DNA of 64,000 nt from Candidatus Firestoneibacteriota bacterium (lineage in GTDB: Bacteria; Oederibacteriota; D2-FULL-39-29), in the NCBI GenBank assembly GCA_903928075.1, contig CAIYPD010000096.1, positions 1 to 64,000 of the forward strand, in the 5' to 3' direction. The notes under the pieces were generated by a model that saw nothing but the letters and a program-made list of their open reading frames with translations, was not told the DNA's origin and ran no database searches. Shown here piece after piece: positions 19,059 to 28,832 of this stretch; position 1 is the stretch's first letter, and each line of letters begins with the position of its first letter. The translations under genes and the position numbers were made by a program.

Positions 19059-20357
19059 ATGACGAATATTTCAATAAAAAGAACAGTTCCGGTCCACGCA
19101 CATGTGGATGTACTGGTTATCGGCGGCGGTCCTTCGGGCTTTGCGGCGGCGGTCCGGTCCGGCCGGCTGGGCGCCGATACGATGCTGGTGGAAAGATTCG
19201 GTTTTACAGGCGGCATGTGGACGGCAGGACTGGTCGGGCCTTACTTTGACGGCGAAAACAAAGGCGGATTAAATCTGGAATTGAAAAACACCCTTCTAAA
19301 AAAGCACGCCTGGGGCGGCCTCTGGAATATCTGCCCCGATACCGCAGAAATGACACTGGTCCTGGACGATAAATTAAGAGAGGCAAAAGTGCGCCTCCTC
19401 CTTTACTCCCTCGGCACCCAGCCCCTAATGAAAAATAATGTGATTGAGGGCGTAATTATAGAAACAAAAAGCGGCCCGCTGGCTATCAAGGCAAAAATAG
19501 TGATTGATTGCACCGGGGACGGCGATATTGCGGCTGCGGCCGGGGCACCCTTTCTAACGGGCCGGCCTAAAGACGGACTTATGCAGCCGATGACTATGAT
19601 GTTCAAAATCGGTGGGCTCAAAGACAGTTATAAAAGGGACGATATTCAAAGCTGGTACCGGGAACTTAAAACAAAAGTCCCGAAAAAAGAAATCTCCAAA
19701 AAACTTTCCTATTCCCACCCCTGCGTTATCAGGCTTCCAAGAAAAGGCGAAGCCGCCGTGCAATGGATCCATATTACAAAAGTTTCTGGCGCAAACGCGG
19801 AAGAGCTAACCCAAGCAACGCTTGAAGGCAGGCGCCAGGTCAGATACGCCCTGGATTTTTTTAAAAAAGCCAGAAACATCCTCGGCGATGTTTATCTTTT
19901 AGCGCTTCCCATGGTAATAGGGGTAAGAGAAACAAGAAGAATCCAGGGTGAATATGTGATAAGTTTTGAGGATATAAAGAACGGCACCCAGTTTAAGGAC
20001 GCGGTCGGAGCCTCCAGATTAAATGTAGATATTCACGAGCCTGAAGGAGATGAGCAGACCCTCATCAGAGGAAAATCCTACCAGTTCCCTTACCGGGCCC
20101 TGGTACCCCTAAAAATAGATAACCTGCTGGTCGCAGGCAGATGCATAAGCGGCAGTTACGAAGCACACGCAAATTACAGATTGACCGGCAACTGTGTGAC
20201 GACCGGTGAAGCCGCCGGCGCCGCAGCCTTTCTGGCAATAAAAGAAAAGAAAACTCCGAGAGAATTAGACGGCGAAAAAGTAGGCAAACTTTTAAGAAAA
20301 GCCGGCATCAAGATGGATAACCCGAAGCCGGCATACATTTATAAACCGTGCAATTGA
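19059..20357 (+). CDS. FAD-dependent oxidoreductase
   Basis: HVDVLVIGGGPSGFAAAVRSGRLGADTMLVERFGFTGGMWTAG (GxGxxG FAD-binding) and C-terminal LLVAGRCISGSYEAHANYRLTGNCVTTGEAAGAAA. Confidence 0.92.
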   Translation: MTNISIKRTVPVHAHVDVLVIGGGPSGFAAAVRSGRLGADTMLVERFGFTGGMWTAGLVGPYFDGENKGGLNLELKNTLLKKHAWGGLWNICPDTAEMTLVLDDKLREAKVRLLLYSLGTQPLMKNNVIEGVIIETKSGPLAIKAKIVIDCTGDGDIAAAAGAPFLTGRPKDGLMQPMTMMFKIGGLKDSYKRDDIQSWYRELKTKVPKKEISKKLSYSHPCVIRLPRKGEAAVQWIHITKVSGANAEELTQATLEGRRQVRYALDFFKKARNILGDVYLLALPMVIGVRETRRIQGEYVISFEDIKNGTQFKDAVGASRLNVDIHEPEGDEQTLIRGKSYQFPYRALVPLKIDNLLVAGRCISGSYEAHANYRLTGNCVTTGEAAGAAAFLAIKEKKTPRELDGEKVGKLLRKAGIKMDNPKPAYIYKPCN

Positions 20358-20370
20358 TTGAAAATAAATT

Positions 20371-20570
20371 AGAGTTTGTAAAGTTTGTAAGGTTTGTAAG
20401 GTCAGTAAAGTCTAAAATCGTTGTGAGATATTTATTTCCGTAGGTATATCTGTGTCATCTGTTTTCATCCCTGCCCGCCGATCTTTTTGGAGTGTGTGTA
20501 TCTGCCTTCAAAAATGTAAATATTATGATATTTGGACATCCGCCTGGGCGGAAGCTGCGCTTTTAGCAGC
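20371..20570 (+). repeat. Composite intergenic repeat, copy 2
   Basis: GTAAAGTTTGTAAGG... GTCTAAAATCGTTG ... ATATCTGTGTCATCTG ... TCTTTTTGGAGTGTGTGTATCTGCCTTCAAAAATGTAAATATTATGATATTTGGACATCCGCCTGGGCGGAAGCTGCGCTTTTAGCAGC; near identical to 5661-5870. Confidence 0.9.
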
Positions 20571-20773
20571 TTTTGTTTTTTTGAGTTCTTCATGCACCTT
20601 CATATATGAAACCGACGTCTCTTCCCCTCTCTCCAGAACAGTTAAAATATCTTTCATATCTTCAAGAAATTTCAAATCTTTAAGGAGTTTTTCAAGAACC
20701 ATTTCTTTTTCGTTCTTACTATATGATTTAAACACCATAAAAATACTTCTGCAACAGTCTCTGTTTTGCTCAT
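20523..20773 (-). pseudogene. Small antitoxin-like ORF, possibly frameshifted, with repeat-derived C-terminus
   Basis: ORF 20523-20738 (MVFKSYSKNEKEMVLEKLLKDLKFLEDMKDILTVLERGEETSVSYMKVHEELKK...) is preceded by MSKTETVAEVF from ATG 20773 in an offset frame at a T5 run; last ~13 aa (KSAASAQADVQIS) come from the composite repeat. Confidence 0.45.
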
Positions 20774-21079
20774 TTTTTCACGCTCCAACTTTACTATAGT
20801 AACGTTTATTTGATTTTTCAAGGTAAATTTCCGAATTATTTTGATTATATTATATTTGTACTAAAGCGGGGTTTTTGAGTAGAGAAACTTCGACTTTTTC
20901 TGATATAATATCTCTTATAAAATCTAAAAGATGTACTATTATGAAGTAAAGTAAAATTTTGAAGGCAGTAAACATAAAAAAAATAAAGAATTTTTAGCAA
21001 GGAATTATTTTCTGCTTTAACTTTTTTAATTATTAATCAGCAATTAGTAATTAGCAATCAGTAATTAAAAGGAGGAACC

Positions 21080-22123
21080 ATGACCAAGTTGAGATTTGCA
21101 ATTATAGGCTGCGGTGATATAGCAGGACAGGAGGCGGAAGGCATAACAAAATCCAAAAGCGGGGAATTGAAACTCGTGATGGATGTGAATAAAGATAACG
21201 CCGAAAAACTGGCAAAGAAATATAATGTCCCGTATGTAACTTTAACAGCGGAGGTTTTAAGCAGGAAAGATATAGATGCCGTCATCATCTGCGTACCCCA
21301 CTTCCTTCACAAACAGATAACTCTTGACGCCGCAAAAGCGGGCAAGCATATAATAATAGAAAAACCGATAGCCACAAATACAGCGGATGCGCTCGAGATG
21401 ATTGCGGCCTGTAAAAAAGCCAATGTCAAACTTTCCGTGGCTTATGTTTTAAGATATTGGCCGATGATGGCAAAAGCCCGTGAATTACTTAAGAAAGGCG
21501 CTATAGGAAAAGTAATAAACATTACCATTCAGCAGGTCGGCTATAAACCCGAGTCCTACTGGACCCAGGGCTGGACCAAAGCAGTGACGACCGACTGGCG
21601 GACCAGCAAGGCAAAAAGCGGTGGCGGTGTTCTTATAATGAATGTCAGCCATTTCATTGATATGCTGTATGCCATCACGGATATGGAACCGGAGAGAGTC
21701 TATTCCGAATACGATACTTTTGCCACCAAGGTAGAGGTCGAAGATATGCTGGTCGCGACTTTAAGATATAAGAACGGTGCAATCGGCTTGATGCAGACCA
21801 GTTCCACGGCTTTCGGCGGCGGCGATAACCTTAACCGGATCTTCGGGTCGGAAGGACAGATAATCATGGGCGACCCCCTTAAAATATATATTTCAAAACC
21901 CTTTGAAGGATTGGAAGTCAACAAATGGAACGATGTACCTCTTGAGCAGATGGAAAATCAGTGGATAACGCCCAGAATAAATTATGTGGAAGCTTTCGCA
22001 GACGCGGTCTTAAATAACAAGCCCGTACCAATACCCGGCGAAGAAGGCATAAAAGCCATGCTCGTCTGTAACGCCACTTATGAGTCGGGAATAAAGCATC
22101 AACCGGTTAACATTAAGTTCTAA
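21080..22123 (+). CDS. Gfo/Idh/MocA-family oxidoreductase
   Basis: KLRFAIIGCGDIAGQEAEGI, KHIIIEKPIATNTADA (EKP motif); AGGAGG upstream of ATG. Confidence 0.94.
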   Translation: MTKLRFAIIGCGDIAGQEAEGITKSKSGELKLVMDVNKDNAEKLAKKYNVPYVTLTAEVLSRKDIDAVIICVPHFLHKQITLDAAKAGKHIIIEKPIATNTADALEMIAACKKANVKLSVAYVLRYWPMMAKARELLKKGAIGKVINITIQQVGYKPESYWTQGWTKAVTTDWRTSKAKSGGGVLIMNVSHFIDMLYAITDMEPERVYSEYDTFATKVEVEDMLVATLRYKNGAIGLMQTSSTAFGGGDNLNRIFGSEGQIIMGDPLKIYISKPFEGLEVNKWNDVPLEQMENQWITPRINYVEAFADAVLNNKPVPIPGEEGIKAMLVCNATYESGIKHQPVNIKF

Positions 22124-22197
22124 GTTGAGCGTAGCAAAATCCGCCAACGCTTTGTGGCGGATACAAAGTTCAAAATCGTTTTTGGAGGAACAAATTT

Positions 22198-23112
22198 ATG
22201 GGTGATATAAAAGTAGCGATAATCGGTTTGGATACAAGTCACGGGGTGGAGTTCGCAAGAAGAATAGCCGCGCCTGACTGCAAGCCCGAGTTAAAGGTCC
22301 CGGGGCTTAAAGCTACCATGGCCTACAGATTTAAATCCAAGTTCCAGTCGGAAGAAGGCCAGGATAAAAGAGAAAAACTGATCGGCGAATGGGGTATTAA
22401 GACCACGCTGAACCTTAACGAAGCGGTTAAAGATGCGGATGCGCTTTTGCTGGAAGTCAATGACCCGGAACTCCATCTCGAAATATTTGAGAAGTGCGCC
22501 GCCTTCGGTAAGCCGATGTTTTTAGACAAACCGCCGGCCGATACTTACACCAACTATTTAAAGATCTGCAAGATAGCAAAAGATAAAAATATCCGCTTCT
22601 TCACCGCCTCAGGCATGCGTTTTGTTCCACCGGTCCTGAACGCCTGCAAAGCAGTACCCAAACCTTTGTATGCAACCATCTATGGCGCCGTCGGACTTCC
22701 TTACCCGGAGTATCCGTTCCCTAAAGCCGCAGTTTTCTACGGTATCCATACCTTTGAAATACTCAACAGAATAATGGGAAGAGGCGCTCTCCGGATATTC
22801 GCCAAACAGGACCATCTGGGTTGTATTGCCCATGTTGAATATCCTGACAAAAGAAGAGGCCTTGTCGAACTTACCGTCTCGGGTTGGCTCTACGGCGGGT
22901 CTTTAAGAATGTCCGATACAGCCGAGTACTTCACCCTGCCCATCCCCTATATGGTGGACAACCAGGTGACCGACATTCTCAGAGAAATTGAGAAATTTTT
23001 CAGAGGCGGCCCGGCTCCTGTTGCAGCGGAAGACTCACTCGAAGTAATGAATATGATAGACACAGTAAAAAGATCTCTGGAATCAGGTAAGACGGAAGAT
23101 CTGAATAAATAA
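22198..23112 (+). CDS. Gfo/Idh/MocA-family oxidoreductase
   Basis: IKVAIIGLDTSHGVEFAR, FGKPMFLDKPPADTYTNYLKI; GGAGG RBS. Confidence 0.88.
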   Translation: MGDIKVAIIGLDTSHGVEFARRIAAPDCKPELKVPGLKATMAYRFKSKFQSEEGQDKREKLIGEWGIKTTLNLNEAVKDADALLLEVNDPELHLEIFEKCAAFGKPMFLDKPPADTYTNYLKICKIAKDKNIRFFTASGMRFVPPVLNACKAVPKPLYATIYGAVGLPYPEYPFPKAAVFYGIHTFEILNRIMGRGALRIFAKQDHLGCIAHVEYPDKRRGLVELTVSGWLYGGSLRMSDTAEYFTLPIPYMVDNQVTDILREIEKFFRGGPAPVAAEDSLEVMNMIDTVKRSLESGKTEDLNK

Positions 23113-23123
23113 ATACGCTCTAC

Positions 23124-23166
23124 AGCAGGGACAGATCAAAGAATATATGGTTTGTCCCTGCTTTTT
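23124..23166 (+). terminator. Intrinsic terminator
   Basis: AGCAGGGACA ... TGTCCCTGCT (10-bp perfect stem) followed by TTTT, 12 nt after the stop of the preceding CDS. Confidence 0.8.
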
Positions 23167-23462
23167 AATATATTTCCCCGCATACTAAGTTTGTCCATAA
23201 TGTCCAAAGGTCTAACAGGTACAGGGGACAACAAGGTACAAGAAAAAACAGAACACAAGACAACAACCCTCCTGAGGCGGGCTGCTGCGCAGGATAAGAG
23301 TTTTGCAATTTCATAAATATCCTACAAAGATTTTAGACTTTATGGACCTTACGGACCTTTACGGACTTTTATAGACCCTTACTAACCTTTACGGACCTTC
23401 TCTTGACCAATCCTGCACTATTTCTATATACCTGACAGCAAAAATAGCGTATACTAAATCTT

Positions 23463-25466
23463 ATGTCTACCGAACAATTCACCTTCCATAATCTCGGCAT
23501 TGATATTCGTATTTTGGAATTACTCGACAAACTGGGTTTTGTCATCCCTACGCCTATCCAAAGGAAAGCTATTCCGGCAGCGGTTGCGGGAAAAGATATT
23601 ATCGGCGTGGCCCAGACCGGCACGGGTAAAACCCTGGCGTTTGGCATTCCCCTGCTTCAACAACTTGCTTTACACGGCGGCAAAGGACTGATTCTTGTCC
23701 CGACCCGGGAACTCGCTATTCAGGTTGATGAAACCCTGGTAAAACTGGCGCCGGCTTTTGGTTTTCAAACCGCGGTACTTATCGGCGGAGTTTCGGTTTA
23801 CGCTCAAATAAAGGCCTTAAAAAGAGATCCTGCAATAATAATAGCCACTCCGGGCCGCTTAAACGACCTGCTAAACAGAAATCTGGTCCATCTAAAAGAA
23901 TTCAAAATGCTGATTCTTGATGAAGCCGACCGGATGCTCGATATGGGTTTTCTTCCCCAGATAGAAATTATTATAAAGCGTATTCCCAAAGAACGGCATA
24001 CTATGCTTTTTTCCGCGACCATACCCGAAGGCATCATTGAAATCGCGGCAAATTACATGAAAAGCCCGATACATATAGAAGTCGCTCCTTCCGGCACTGC
24101 CGCGGAGAATGTGACACAGGAACTCTTCATAATTAAAAGAGAACACAAAGGCCGGCTGCTCGGGGAAATTTTAAAAAAATACCTGGGTTCCATTCTTATT
24201 TTTACCCGCACTAAAAGAGGCGCAAGCAAAGTTACAAAGCTTCTTAAAGGCCTGGACCACAAAGCCGCCGAGATACATTCGGACCGGAGCCAGTCCCAGA
24301 GGAAAGAAGCTCTGGACCGCTTTAAAGCCGGCAGATATAGAATTCTCACCGCCACCGATATCGCCTCCCGTGGAATAGATGTCACGGGAATTGAACTCGT
24401 AGTAAATTACGATATACCCGAAGATCCTGAAAATTATATTCACAGAATAGGACGCACGGGCAGAGCAGGCAAAAAAGGCCATGCTATTTCTTTTGCCACC
24501 CCGGAACAAGGAGCAGACATCAAAAACATTGAAAAAATAATGAGACACGCAATACCTGTAGCCACGCACCCGACGGTCCCCGCGGAAAGATTTCTTGGTT
24601 CACACTCCGCGCCTCCACCGGCTAAACGCCAGTATAAAGAATGGAATACCAACAAGTTCGCGCAAAAAAAAGAATTAAAACCGGCGCACGGGAGCCGGGC
24701 CGTTTCAATATCCCTTCCATCTAATTCACTACCGGCTGCTGTTGCTAACACCACCGCAGCACCGGGCGCTAAAAAAATCTCAAAGAGCAAATATAACACT
24801 AAATCCTGGAAAGATTACCAAAGCAAGCCCTTTATTGAGTCACCCTCGCGTCACGGCAAGATGCAGCGAAGCGAAGATAAACCGGCTTTCCCGCATAAAG
24901 CGGCAGGAGAAAACCGGCACGATAAGCCTCACGCAGAAAGTAAAGAAGCGAGACCCGCTTTCCAGCATAAAACTTTCGATAAACCTTACACGAAATCTCA
25001 CGCCGGAAGCAGGGAAGACAGACCTTCTTTCCCGCGTAAATCTTTCGACAGGAACAGTCAAAAGCCCCAGTCAGGCAACAGATTTGAAAGTAACGAAGGT
25101 TGGAAAAGACCCGGCAACGAAAACAGATTTCCGCGGCGCGAGGACAGACCCTTTAAGGGCAAACCCTCATTTCATAGCAACAAATTCCAAAGCAGCGAAC
25201 GCAAGCCTTATCACGGTAGGCCTTCCCATAGCAATGAAACTAATAAAGACGCAAAACCTTATCAGTCAGGAAACCGCTTCGAAAGCAACGAGGGCTGGAA
25301 AAGACCGGCTCCGGAAAATAAATACGGAAAGCGTCAACATAAGCCCTTTAAAGGCAAGTCCTCATTTCATAAAGGGAAGTTCCATAGCGTAGAACGCAGG
25401 CCTTTTTACGGAAAACGAAATAACACCAGCGGTGGGGTCAAGAGAGAAGACAATAAGGACCTGTAA
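23463..25466 (+). CDS. DEAD-box RNA helicase with long basic repetitive C-terminal tail
   Basis: AQTGTGKT, PTRELAIQ, DEADRMLDMGF, SATIP, HRIGRTGRAG motifs; tail rich in K/R/S/F/P with repeats. Confidence 0.97.
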   Translation: MSTEQFTFHNLGIDIRILELLDKLGFVIPTPIQRKAIPAAVAGKDIIGVAQTGTGKTLAFGIPLLQQLALHGGKGLILVPTRELAIQVDETLVKLAPAFGFQTAVLIGGVSVYAQIKALKRDPAIIIATPGRLNDLLNRNLVHLKEFKMLILDEADRMLDMGFLPQIEIIIKRIPKERHTMLFSATIPEGIIEIAANYMKSPIHIEVAPSGTAAENVTQELFIIKREHKGRLLGEILKKYLGSILIFTRTKRGASKVTKLLKGLDHKAAEIHSDRSQSQRKEALDRFKAGRYRILTATDIASRGIDVTGIELVVNYDIPEDPENYIHRIGRTGRAGKKGHAISFATPEQGADIKNIEKIMRHAIPVATHPTVPAERFLGSHSAPPPAKRQYKEWNTNKFAQKKELKPAHGSRAVSISLPSNSLPAAVANTTAAPGAKKISKSKYNTKSWKDYQSKPFIESPSRHGKMQRSEDKPAFPHKAAGENRHDKPHAESKEARPAFQHKTFDKPYTKSHAGSREDRPSFPRKSFDRNSQKPQSGNRFESNEGWKRPGNENRFPRREDRPFKGKPSFHSNKFQSSERKPYHGRPSHSNETNKDAKPYQSGNRFESNEGWKRPAPENKYGKRQHKPFKGKSSFHKGKFHSVERRPFYGKRNNTSGGVKREDNKDL

Positions 25467-25651
25467 TTAAATTCTAAGATCAATCCTCCCAAAATAATGG
25501 CGGACTAAACAAAATCGCGGTAGCTAAATCCAATTGTTGGACAATTCCTGAATTTGCCGGCCATATAGTCTAAGATCCTATCTGAAACAAACACAGATTA
25601 GTAATGAGATTTATGGTGTTTTTTGGTATAATACTCATCTGTATTTAGGTT

Positions 25652-25740
25652 GGAGAAGTCGCCTAGTTGGTCTATGGCGCACGCCTGGAAAGCGTGTAAA
25701 CCTCACGGTTTCGAGGGTTCGAATCCCTCCTTCTCCGCCA
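25652..25740 (+). tRNA. tRNA-Ser (anticodon GGA)
   Basis: GGAGAAG acceptor 5' strand pairs with CTTCTCC before encoded GCCA; anticodon stem CACGC/GCGTG with loop CTGGAAA; class II variable arm; GGTTCGAATCC T-arm. Confidence 0.96.
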
Positions 25741-25876
25741 TTTTTCAATAATGTAAAATTTAAATATAGAAAAATGGCGAGATCTCGGCAATTCGCCTCT
25801 GGCGAAATTGACGGATCCGCCTACTCTTTTGATTTATATTTTTTCAATAATGTAAAATTTAAATATAGAAAAATGG
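25741..25876 (+). repeat. 37-bp direct repeat pair immediately downstream of tRNA-Ser
   Basis: TTTTTCAATAATGTAAAATTTAAATATAGAAAAATGG at 25741-25777 and again at 25840-25876, separated by 62 bp. Confidence 0.95.
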
Positions 25877-25949
25877 GGGATCCGCCACATTAATGTAGTA
25901 CTTAAGCAGGTTATATGTTTAGAGAAATCATTTGGGGTGAAAATGTACA

Positions 25950-26192
25950 GTGTACTACGTTTATATTCTGCTAAATGAAGCAAAAACAAGAACTTATACC
26001 GGATCTACCGATAATATTTTAAAACGTTTATCTGAGCACAATGCCGGTAAAGTTAAAGCTTCACGCCCATATCGTCCTTATAAAATTATATACACTGAAA
26101 CCTTCAAAACCTCAGGTGAAGCCAAACAAAAAGAAATATTCTTTAAATCAACAACTGGAAGAAGAAAAATTAAAATAATGTTGGAAGGATAA
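25950..26192 (+). CDS. GIY-YIG nuclease family protein (GTG start)
   Basis: YYVYILLNEAKTRTYTGSTDNILKRLSEHNAGK, typical UPF0213/GIY-YIG small protein. Confidence 0.92.
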   Translation: MYYVYILLNEAKTRTYTGSTDNILKRLSEHNAGKVKASRPYRPYKIIYTETFKTSGEAKQKEIFFKSTTGRRKIKIMLEG

Positions 26193-26214
26193 ATAATCTC
26201 ACAGGAGCCCGTAA

Positions 26215-26847
26215 ATGTCAGAGAACAACACCTATTCTCAAATTCTCGAAACAATCATGAAAAACCGCCGGTCTGTCAGAAATTTTTCTTCCGAAAAGCC
26301 CGCACCCGCTCAGATTGAAAAAATAATTCTTGCAGGGTTAAATGCACCGTTTGCGGCCGCGGCAGTCGGAGACAGAAACGACTTCAGGAGATTCTTCATC
26401 ATCAAAAGTGATTCCGCTGCAAGGAAAGAACTTGAACTTATAGCGCTAAGCCATTTGAAAGTAACACTCAAGAAGTTAAACTCTCTTCCTGCAAGAATAA
26501 TGGGAGTTACAAAGAAACTCGCTAAACTGATAGAGCGGCTGGAAAACGCAAAACTTCCAAATGCGCCCTACATTATCATAATAGCCGAACTTAACGGGAT
26601 ACCGCCGGTGGCGCCGCAGGCATTAGCTCATGCGGCAGAAAATATGTGGCTTGCGACTTCGGCCGAAGGCCTGGGGTTCCAACTGCTCTCTATGTTCGAA
26701 ACCATGAAGGAAAATAAAGCTCTCTGCAAACTTCTTGATATAAAACCGGGGGAGTATTCCCTATTGGGTTGCGCAATAGGCATACCCATGGAAAAATACG
26801 GGCCGGTAGTCAGGCCTGACCTTAAAACACTCACAAAATGGCTGTAA
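26215..26847 (+). CDS. Nitroreductase family protein
   Basis: IMKNRRSVRNFSSEKPAPAQIEKIILAGLNAP start; AAENMWLATSAEGLGFQLLSMF; GCAIGIP. Confidence 0.9.
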   Translation: MSENNTYSQILETIMKNRRSVRNFSSEKPAPAQIEKIILAGLNAPFAAAAVGDRNDFRRFFIIKSDSAARKELELIALSHLKVTLKKLNSLPARIMGVTKKLAKLIERLENAKLPNAPYIIIIAELNGIPPVAPQALAHAAENMWLATSAEGLGFQLLSMFETMKENKALCKLLDIKPGEYSLLGCAIGIPMEKYGPVVRPDLKTLTKWL

Positions 26848-26903
26848 AATAACTTCAGGATGCTTAGAATGAAAAAGCCATGTAGTTTGAGGGTAGATAT
26901 CTC

Positions 26904-27221
26904 ATGAAAATAAACAACTCAAGAATAGCACCAGCGTTAGTTTTTCTATATCTCGGGCTTTTCTTTCTGTCTTCTTATTATGCGGCATGTAACAGCCGCG
27001 ATGCGTTTTGCGGGTTACCCGCAATTGTTATTACTCTTCCCTGGAGTATTATACTTGTTCCTCTCTATCTTTTATCAGGCTACATCACATGGTATGAAAA
27101 ATTCGCCGGCACCCCGCTTATTTACATCGCTTTTGCAATGCTGGGGCTTCTCCCGGGTGCTTTAATTAATGCATGGATCATTCACAAATTCATCAAAAAT
27201 TTTGGAAGGAGTTCCCAATAA
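26904..27221 (+). CDS. Small integral membrane protein, unknown function
   Basis: 105 aa with three hydrophobic segments, close spacing to next gene. Confidence 0.55.
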   Translation: MKINNSRIAPALVFLYLGLFFLSSYYAACNSRDAFCGLPAIVITLPWSIILVPLYLLSGYITWYEKFAGTPLIYIAFAMLGLLPGALINAWIIHKFIKNFGRSSQ

Positions 27222-27222
27222 T

Positions 27223-27966
27223 ATGAAAAAAATATTCAACTGGCAGGTTTTGCTAGCCCTGATACTGGTCACCCTTTCTTTCAGTTTTTATATGCTGGAC
27301 TATATCCTCTTCGGCCAGTTAAAAGACATAATCTTTTACGGCATCATCGACCTGGCCTTCCTGTTCTTAAGCGGTCTGATTGTAATGCTCTTTTTAAACC
27401 GCCTTCTAGAGTACAGGGAAAAACAATCCCTCTTAAAAAAACTTAATATGGTTATCGGAACCTTTTTCAGCGAAGTAGGAACCGACCTCTTAAAACAATG
27501 CGCGGGTTACGAAAATAACAAAAAAGAACTTTACTCCGGACTGATTATTTCCGGCAGTTGGAATGAAAAGGATTTCCTGACTGCGAAGAATATGATAACC
27601 GTACCGGAAATACAGATAAAATGCAATGAAAAGGGTCTGGAAAAACTTAAAGTTTTTCTGGTTGAAAGACGGCCTTTTCTCCTATCTTTGCTTGCAAATC
27701 CCAATCTTCTGGAACATGAAGCATTCACGGATCTTCTCTGGGCGGTTTTTCATCTGACAGAAGAATTGGAGCACAGAAGCACTTTTAACGGCCTGCCGGC
27801 CGGTGATTACAAGCATCTTTTCGGGGACATAAACAGGGCTTATACCCGGCTGATACTCCAGTGGCTGGACTATATGGCCCATCTTAAGAGAGCCTACCCT
27901 TATTTGTTTTCTCTGGCTTTAAGAAGAAACCCTTTTGATAAGCAGGCTGATGTAATAATAAAATAG
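27223..27966 (+). CDS. Membrane-anchored protein of unknown function
   Basis: ATG at 27223 preceded by GGAAGGAG; two N-terminal TM segments then a soluble helical domain. Confidence 0.65.
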   Translation: MKKIFNWQVLLALILVTLSFSFYMLDYILFGQLKDIIFYGIIDLAFLFLSGLIVMLFLNRLLEYREKQSLLKKLNMVIGTFFSEVGTDLLKQCAGYENNKKELYSGLIISGSWNEKDFLTAKNMITVPEIQIKCNEKGLEKLKVFLVERRPFLLSLLANPNLLEHEAFTDLLWAVFHLTEELEHRSTFNGLPAGDYKHLFGDINRAYTRLILQWLDYMAHLKRAYPYLFSLALRRNPFDKQADVIIK

Positions 27967-28018
27967 CTCCGGCTAAAGGCGAATTTTGAAAGGTAAATAT
28001 TTCGACGCCGCCGGTAAT

Positions 28019-28333
28019 TTACCTGTAAGTATTTTCAGATCTTTTTCGCAAGGCAAGTATAATAACTTTTTTATTTATGATATCAACATCGTACAAAACC
28101 CTGTAATCACTGATTCTAATTCTATATTGGGCTGCATGTTCATAAAACTCTATTGGCGGTTTCAGTTTCTTAAAATAACTGCCTTTAGATTCCCTAAAAG
28201 GAAACGGATTATCTGCGAGAGAAATAGTTGCTTCTGCAATTCTCTGCCTAATATTTTTATCAGAGATGCTTCGAAGTTCTTTTGCAAATCTTTTTTCCAA
28301 TGAAGCTGAAGGAAAAATGACGCTAAAGTTCAT
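28019..28333 (-). CDS. RelE/ParE-family toxin
   Basis: FAKELRSISDKNIRQRI...YFKKLKPPIEFYEHAAQYRIRISDYRVLYDVDIINKKVIILALRKRSE. Confidence 0.9.
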   Translation of the reverse strand: MNFSVIFPSASLEKRFAKELRSISDKNIRQRIAEATISLADNPFPFRESKGSYFKKLKPPIEFYEHAAQYRIRISDYRVLYDVDIINKKVIILALRKRSENTYR

Positions 28334-28617
28334 TTTTTCTTCCTGTACTTAGAAAGCAGTCTTTCAACAGGGACACCTTTAGCACCTTTTAAATATTCCC
28401 GTCTTCCGTCGGCTACAGCTTGCAGCGTTTTCGGATCAGCCAACTCATCCAGAATATCGACAAGTTCCATCAATTCTTCATAAGGAAGATTCACGCTTAC
28501 CGGTTTTCCATGTTCCGTTATTATCATTGTTTTCTTTAGAAACTTCATAGAAAGATGTACTTTCATCTCTCTTATTCCGACATGTTCCGCATGCAATATT
28601 TCTCCGGCAATGCTCAT
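28330..28617 (-). CDS. Phd/YefM-like antitoxin
   Basis: 4-nt overlap with toxin gene; IREMKVHLSMKFLKKTMIITEHGKPVSVNLPYEELMELVDILDEL. Confidence 0.85.
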   Translation of the reverse strand: MSIAGEILHAEHVGIREMKVHLSMKFLKKTMIITEHGKPVSVNLPYEELMELVDILDELADPKTLQAVADGRREYLKGAKGVPVERLLSKYRKKK

Positions 28618-28832
28618 TTTCGCCCCCAATATATGTACGCTCATTTGCAACTACATTATAATAGCAAAACACCGGGCATTAGTCAACTCTGATGCAACCA
28701 AAACATCATAAAGCCTTACCTTGGCTTCTTTATCATCCCTCATCTATTATCCATTCTCTTATTATCTATTATCTATTATCCATCGTCTTATTATTACTTA
28801 AATCTTCCCGATTTAATGTACTACATGAACAA

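Noticed and set aside
24742-25392. 216-aa alternate-frame ORF within the helicase gene
   Set aside because: Shadow of the low-complexity helicase tail; no start context and composition typical of out-of-frame reading.
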